Shown here one piece after another: positions 61,777 through 64,000 of a DNA stretch of 64,000 bases. The position numbers were made by a program, and so were the translations under genes. Position 1 is the stretch's first letter. Each line of letters starts with the position of its first letter. The stretch comes from Thermosporothrix hazakensis (lineage in GTDB: Bacteria; Chloroflexota; Ktedonobacteria; Ktedonobacterales; Ktedonobacteraceae): NCBI RefSeq assembly GCF_003253565.1, contig NZ_QKUF01000013.1:101699-165698 (forward strand). Reading direction: 5' to 3'. The notes beneath the pieces were generated by a model. The model did no database searches. It saw only the letters and a list, made by a program, of their open reading frames with translations, and was not told the DNA's origin.

Positions 61777-64000
61777 ATGGCTGATAGATCGAAACAGCTC
61801 TCTCTTCAAAAACAGGAATTGCTAAAACATCTTCTGCGCCAGGAGGGAGTGATTAAAGATGAGCAGACCGAACGCGCTCAACGTTGTGTCCATCAATTGA
61901 TTGAAGAGCAGGTAGAACGTATTCCTGCGAGGCTTGCGGTCAGCGATGAGCGGGAAAGTCTGAGCTACTGGGAGCTGAACGAGCGGGCGAACCAACTGGC
62001 ACTTTGCTTACGAGAACGTGGAGTCAGGAGAGGGAGTTTGGTAGGGGTTTGTTTACCGAGATCGGTTGATCTGATTGTGAGCCTGCTTGCGATCTGGAAG
62101 GCCGGCGGGGCATATGTGCCGCTTGATCCGGGGGCGCCTCCACAGCGAAACGTGTTACAGATGGAAGAAGCCGGCGTAAAGGTTGTGCTTACGCGAGGGG
62201 AAGCCCTGCCGGGAGTGAGTACGGTTGATGTGGAGGTGGTGAGAAGAGCTGTATGGCCGAAGACCAATCTGGATGTAAGCCGAGAACTGGAGGAACTTGC
62301 TTATGTAATTTACACTTCCGGTTCTACCGGTAAGCCAAAGGGCGTACAGATTTCCCATGCGAACCTGCTGTATCTGCTTCGCTGGCACATTCAGGCCTAT
62401 GAGATTACTCCTGAGGATCGTGCCACTCAGCTTGCCAGCCCTGCGTTTGACGCCTGTGTCTGGGAAATCTGGCCGTATTTAGTTGTGGGGGCCAGCCTGC
62501 ATATTCCTGATGAAGAGACGCGCCTTTCGTCGCACCTCTTGCGGGATTGGCTTCTAGAACAGCGCATTACCTATTGTTTTCTTCCCACGCCGCTTGCAGA
62601 AACAATACTCGCACTTTCCTGGCCGGAACGTGTGCCATTGCGTGCGTTGCTCACCGGTGGGGATAAACTCCGCCTTTATCCTGAACCCGGTTTGCCCTTC
62701 CGTCTGGTGAATCACTATGGCCCTACCGAATGTACGGTTGTAGCTACGGCAGGTACCGTTTCAGCCGGGAAGAAGAAAGACTTGAAGATGCCCGATATCG
62801 GGTATCCTATCGCCAGCACGACGGCCCATATTCTGGATGCAAACTTGCAACCGGTATCGGCTGGCGCTGTGGGAGAACTCTATATCGGAGGAGAGGGCGT
62901 ATCACCGGGGTATCTCAACCGGCCAGAGTTGACAGCGGAGCGTTTTCTTCCAGATCCATTCTCGTCTACTCCTGGCGCTCGAATCTACCGGACGGGTGAT
63001 CTGGTGCGCACGCTTTCTGATGGCACATTCGAGTATATTGGCCGGAGCGATCACCAGGTAAAGATTCGCGGGTTTCGTATTGAGCCTGGTGAGATTGAGG
63101 GGATACTTGCCATGCATCATGGGGTGAAAACGAGCCTGGTCGTAGCGCGAGAAGATATCCCCGAACAAAAAGAACTCGTAGCCTATGTGATACCGCGTGA
63201 GGGGCAGCAGGATGAACACTTTCTGGAAGAGCTTCAACAATGGCTTCAGGAACGGCTTCCTTCATATATGCTGCCCGCCGGCTTTGTGCTGCTGAATAGC
63301 TTTCCGCTCACGAGCAATGGGAAGGTTGATCGGCAAGCGCTGCCTGCCCTGGCAAAGAGCCGGCAGATGACCGGGACAAGTTATGTTGCGCCGAGAACAA
63401 AAGTGGAGGCGACCTTAGTCGAGATCTGGAGAGAGGTTCTGGGTGTGGCACAGGTAGGGGTGGAGGATCGTTTCTTTGCGCTCGGGGGGCATTCCCTTCA
63501 CGCTACTCAGATAGTAGCCCGAATCTACAGTGCGTTTCAGATTGTCTTCCCGCTCCATCTTTTTTTTGAGCAGCAAGTTATTCGTGCTATGGCGAGCTTT
63601 ATCGAGAGGCAACAGAAGAGCCAGGGGAAAGATACACAGTTCGCGCTCAAGCGGGTATCACGAACCGAGAGGTTGCCATTGTCGTATGCGCAGCAACGGC
63701 TCTGGTTTCTGGATCGGCTGACTCCGGGACAATCAGCCTATACGATTGTGCTGGCGTGGAACCTGTATGGGCCACTGGATCATGAGGCGTTAATTGCAAG
63801 CTTATACCGGCTGGTTCGGCGTCAGGAGAGCCTGCGTACGAGCTTTCCCGAAGAGGGAGAGGGTCCGGTCCAACGAATTGCGGAAGAGCCGGGAGCCTTT
63901 TTGACGAGGGTGAGCGTGCTTCAGGAGCGGGAGGAGGAGCGAGAGGAGAAGGTGGAGGCATATATCAGGCAGGAGCGTGAGCGGCCCTTTGATCTGGAGC
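61777..64000 (+). CDS. NRPS A-T-C..., 3' end beyond right edge (code read as DAWFLGHVVK)
   Basis: At least 741 residues from ATG 61777, behind GAGGAG. It opens with a docking-like helix (SKQLSLQKQELLKHLLRQ) and goes straight into an adenylation domain without a preceding condensation domain: YVIYTSGSTGKPKG near 176, NHYGPTE, YRTGD, QVKIRGFRIEPGE and SNGKVDR, all intact. A carrier domain (FFALGGHSLHA near 570) and the start of a condensation domain (LPLSYAQQRLWFL near 633) follow before the window ends. The pocket reads D-A-W-F-L-G-H-V-V-K, one residue from the leucine code DAWFLGNVVK, so leucine or another aliphatic residue is expected. The A-first order suggests either a chain-starting module or a C domain carried at the end of another protein. 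It is 49 bases after the reductase gene and co-directional. Confidence 0.93.
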   Translation, partial: MADRSKQLSLQKQELLKHLLRQEGVIKDEQTERAQRCVHQLIEEQVERIPARLAVSDERESLSYWELNERANQLALCLRERGVRRGSLVGVCLPRSVDLIVSLLAIWKAGGAYVPLDPGAPPQRNVLQMEEAGVKVVLTRGEALPGVSTVDVEVVRRAVWPKTNLDVSRELEELAYVIYTSGSTGKPKGVQISHANLLYLLRWHIQAYEITPEDRATQLASPAFDACVWEIWPYLVVGASLHIPDEETRLSSHLLRDWLLEQRITYCFLPTPLAETILALSWPERVPLRALLTGGDKLRLYPEPGLPFRLVNHYGPTECTVVATAGTVSAGKKKDLKMPDIGYPIASTTAHILDANLQPVSAGAVGELYIGGEGVSPGYLNRPELTAERFLPDPFSSTPGARIYRTGDLVRTLSDGTFEYIGRSDHQVKIRGFRIEPGEIEGILAMHHGVKTSLVVAREDIPEQKELVAYVIPREGQQDEHFLEELQQWLQERLPSYMLPAGFVLLNSFPLTSNGKVDRQALPALAKSRQMTGTSYVAPRTKVEATLVEIWREVLGVAQVGVEDRFFALGGHSLHATQIVARIYSAFQIVFPLHLFFEQQVIRAMASFIERQQKSQGKDTQFALKRVSRTERLPLSYAQQRLWFLDRLTPGQSAYTIVLAWNLYGPLDHEALIASLYRLVRRQESLRTSFPEEGEGPVQRIAEEPGAFLTRVSVLQEREEEREEKVEAYIRQERERPFDLE

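Noticed and set aside
1..64000. CRISPR arrays, tRNA or rRNA genes
   Set aside because: No regularly spaced short repeats, cloverleaf-like sequence or rRNA-like stretch was noticed on either strand. A tRNAscan or CRISPR search was not possible here.

Overview
The window looks like part of a bacterial chromosome with moderate G+C and a heavy accessory load. The style (large MalT-type LuxR regulator, IS200/IS605 debris, very large mixed PKS/NRPS genes, an FkbH-type extender cassette) would fit a Ktedonobacteria-like Chloroflexota or another large-genome soil bacterium. No rRNA, tRNA or single-copy marker is present, so the taxonomy is a weak inference.

Region 1 (1-8.6 kb) is a small toxin/effector-like neighbourhood. 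Three minus-strand genes form an operon: a protein with an M91 (NleD)-type metallopeptidase motif whose catalytic Glu is Gln (HQLVH), a 1335-aa protein resembling the DUF6603 family, and a large unrecognised protein that runs off the left edge. Divergent from them is a 227-aa protein with the residue pattern of ribosome-inactivating proteins (ricin/Shiga A-chain fold: Tyr, Tyr, EAARF, Trp). A TnpB C-terminal remnant with an IS605-like end hairpin lies just downstream.

Region 2 (8.9-13.5 kb) holds an MHS-type MFS transporter and a convergent MalT-like LuxR regulator. Paired inverted repeats then mark the end of the biosynthetic cluster.

Region 3 (14.0-64.0 kb) is a hybrid lipo-PKS/NRPS cluster on two diverging transcription units. 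The minus-strand unit, read right to left, starts with three PKS proteins containing five KS/KR modules and an N-terminal acceptor ACP. It continues with an FkbK/FkbJ/FkbI/FkbH-like cassette for a hydroxymalonyl-type extender, without a visible O-methyltransferase. An ABC exporter, a C-A-T NRPS, a type II thioesterase, a fatty acyl-AMP ligase, an MbtH protein, a second C-A-T NRPS with nearly the same specificity code and a lone KS-AT protein follow. The plus-strand unit encodes a C-A-T NRPS split by a frameshift and with a ruined A domain, a KS-AT-T-reductase protein that could release an aldehyde or alcohol, and an A-T-C NRPS cut by the right edge.

The working model is that the acyl-AMP ligase charges a fatty acid onto the first ACP. 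Five ketoreducing modules then build a polyhydroxylated chain, and amino acids are added by the NRPS modules. The striking oddity is that five of the seven acyltransferase regions have lost their nucleophile motif (Ser to Gly in four, motif deleted in one). Most PKS modules therefore must be supplied in trans or be inactive.
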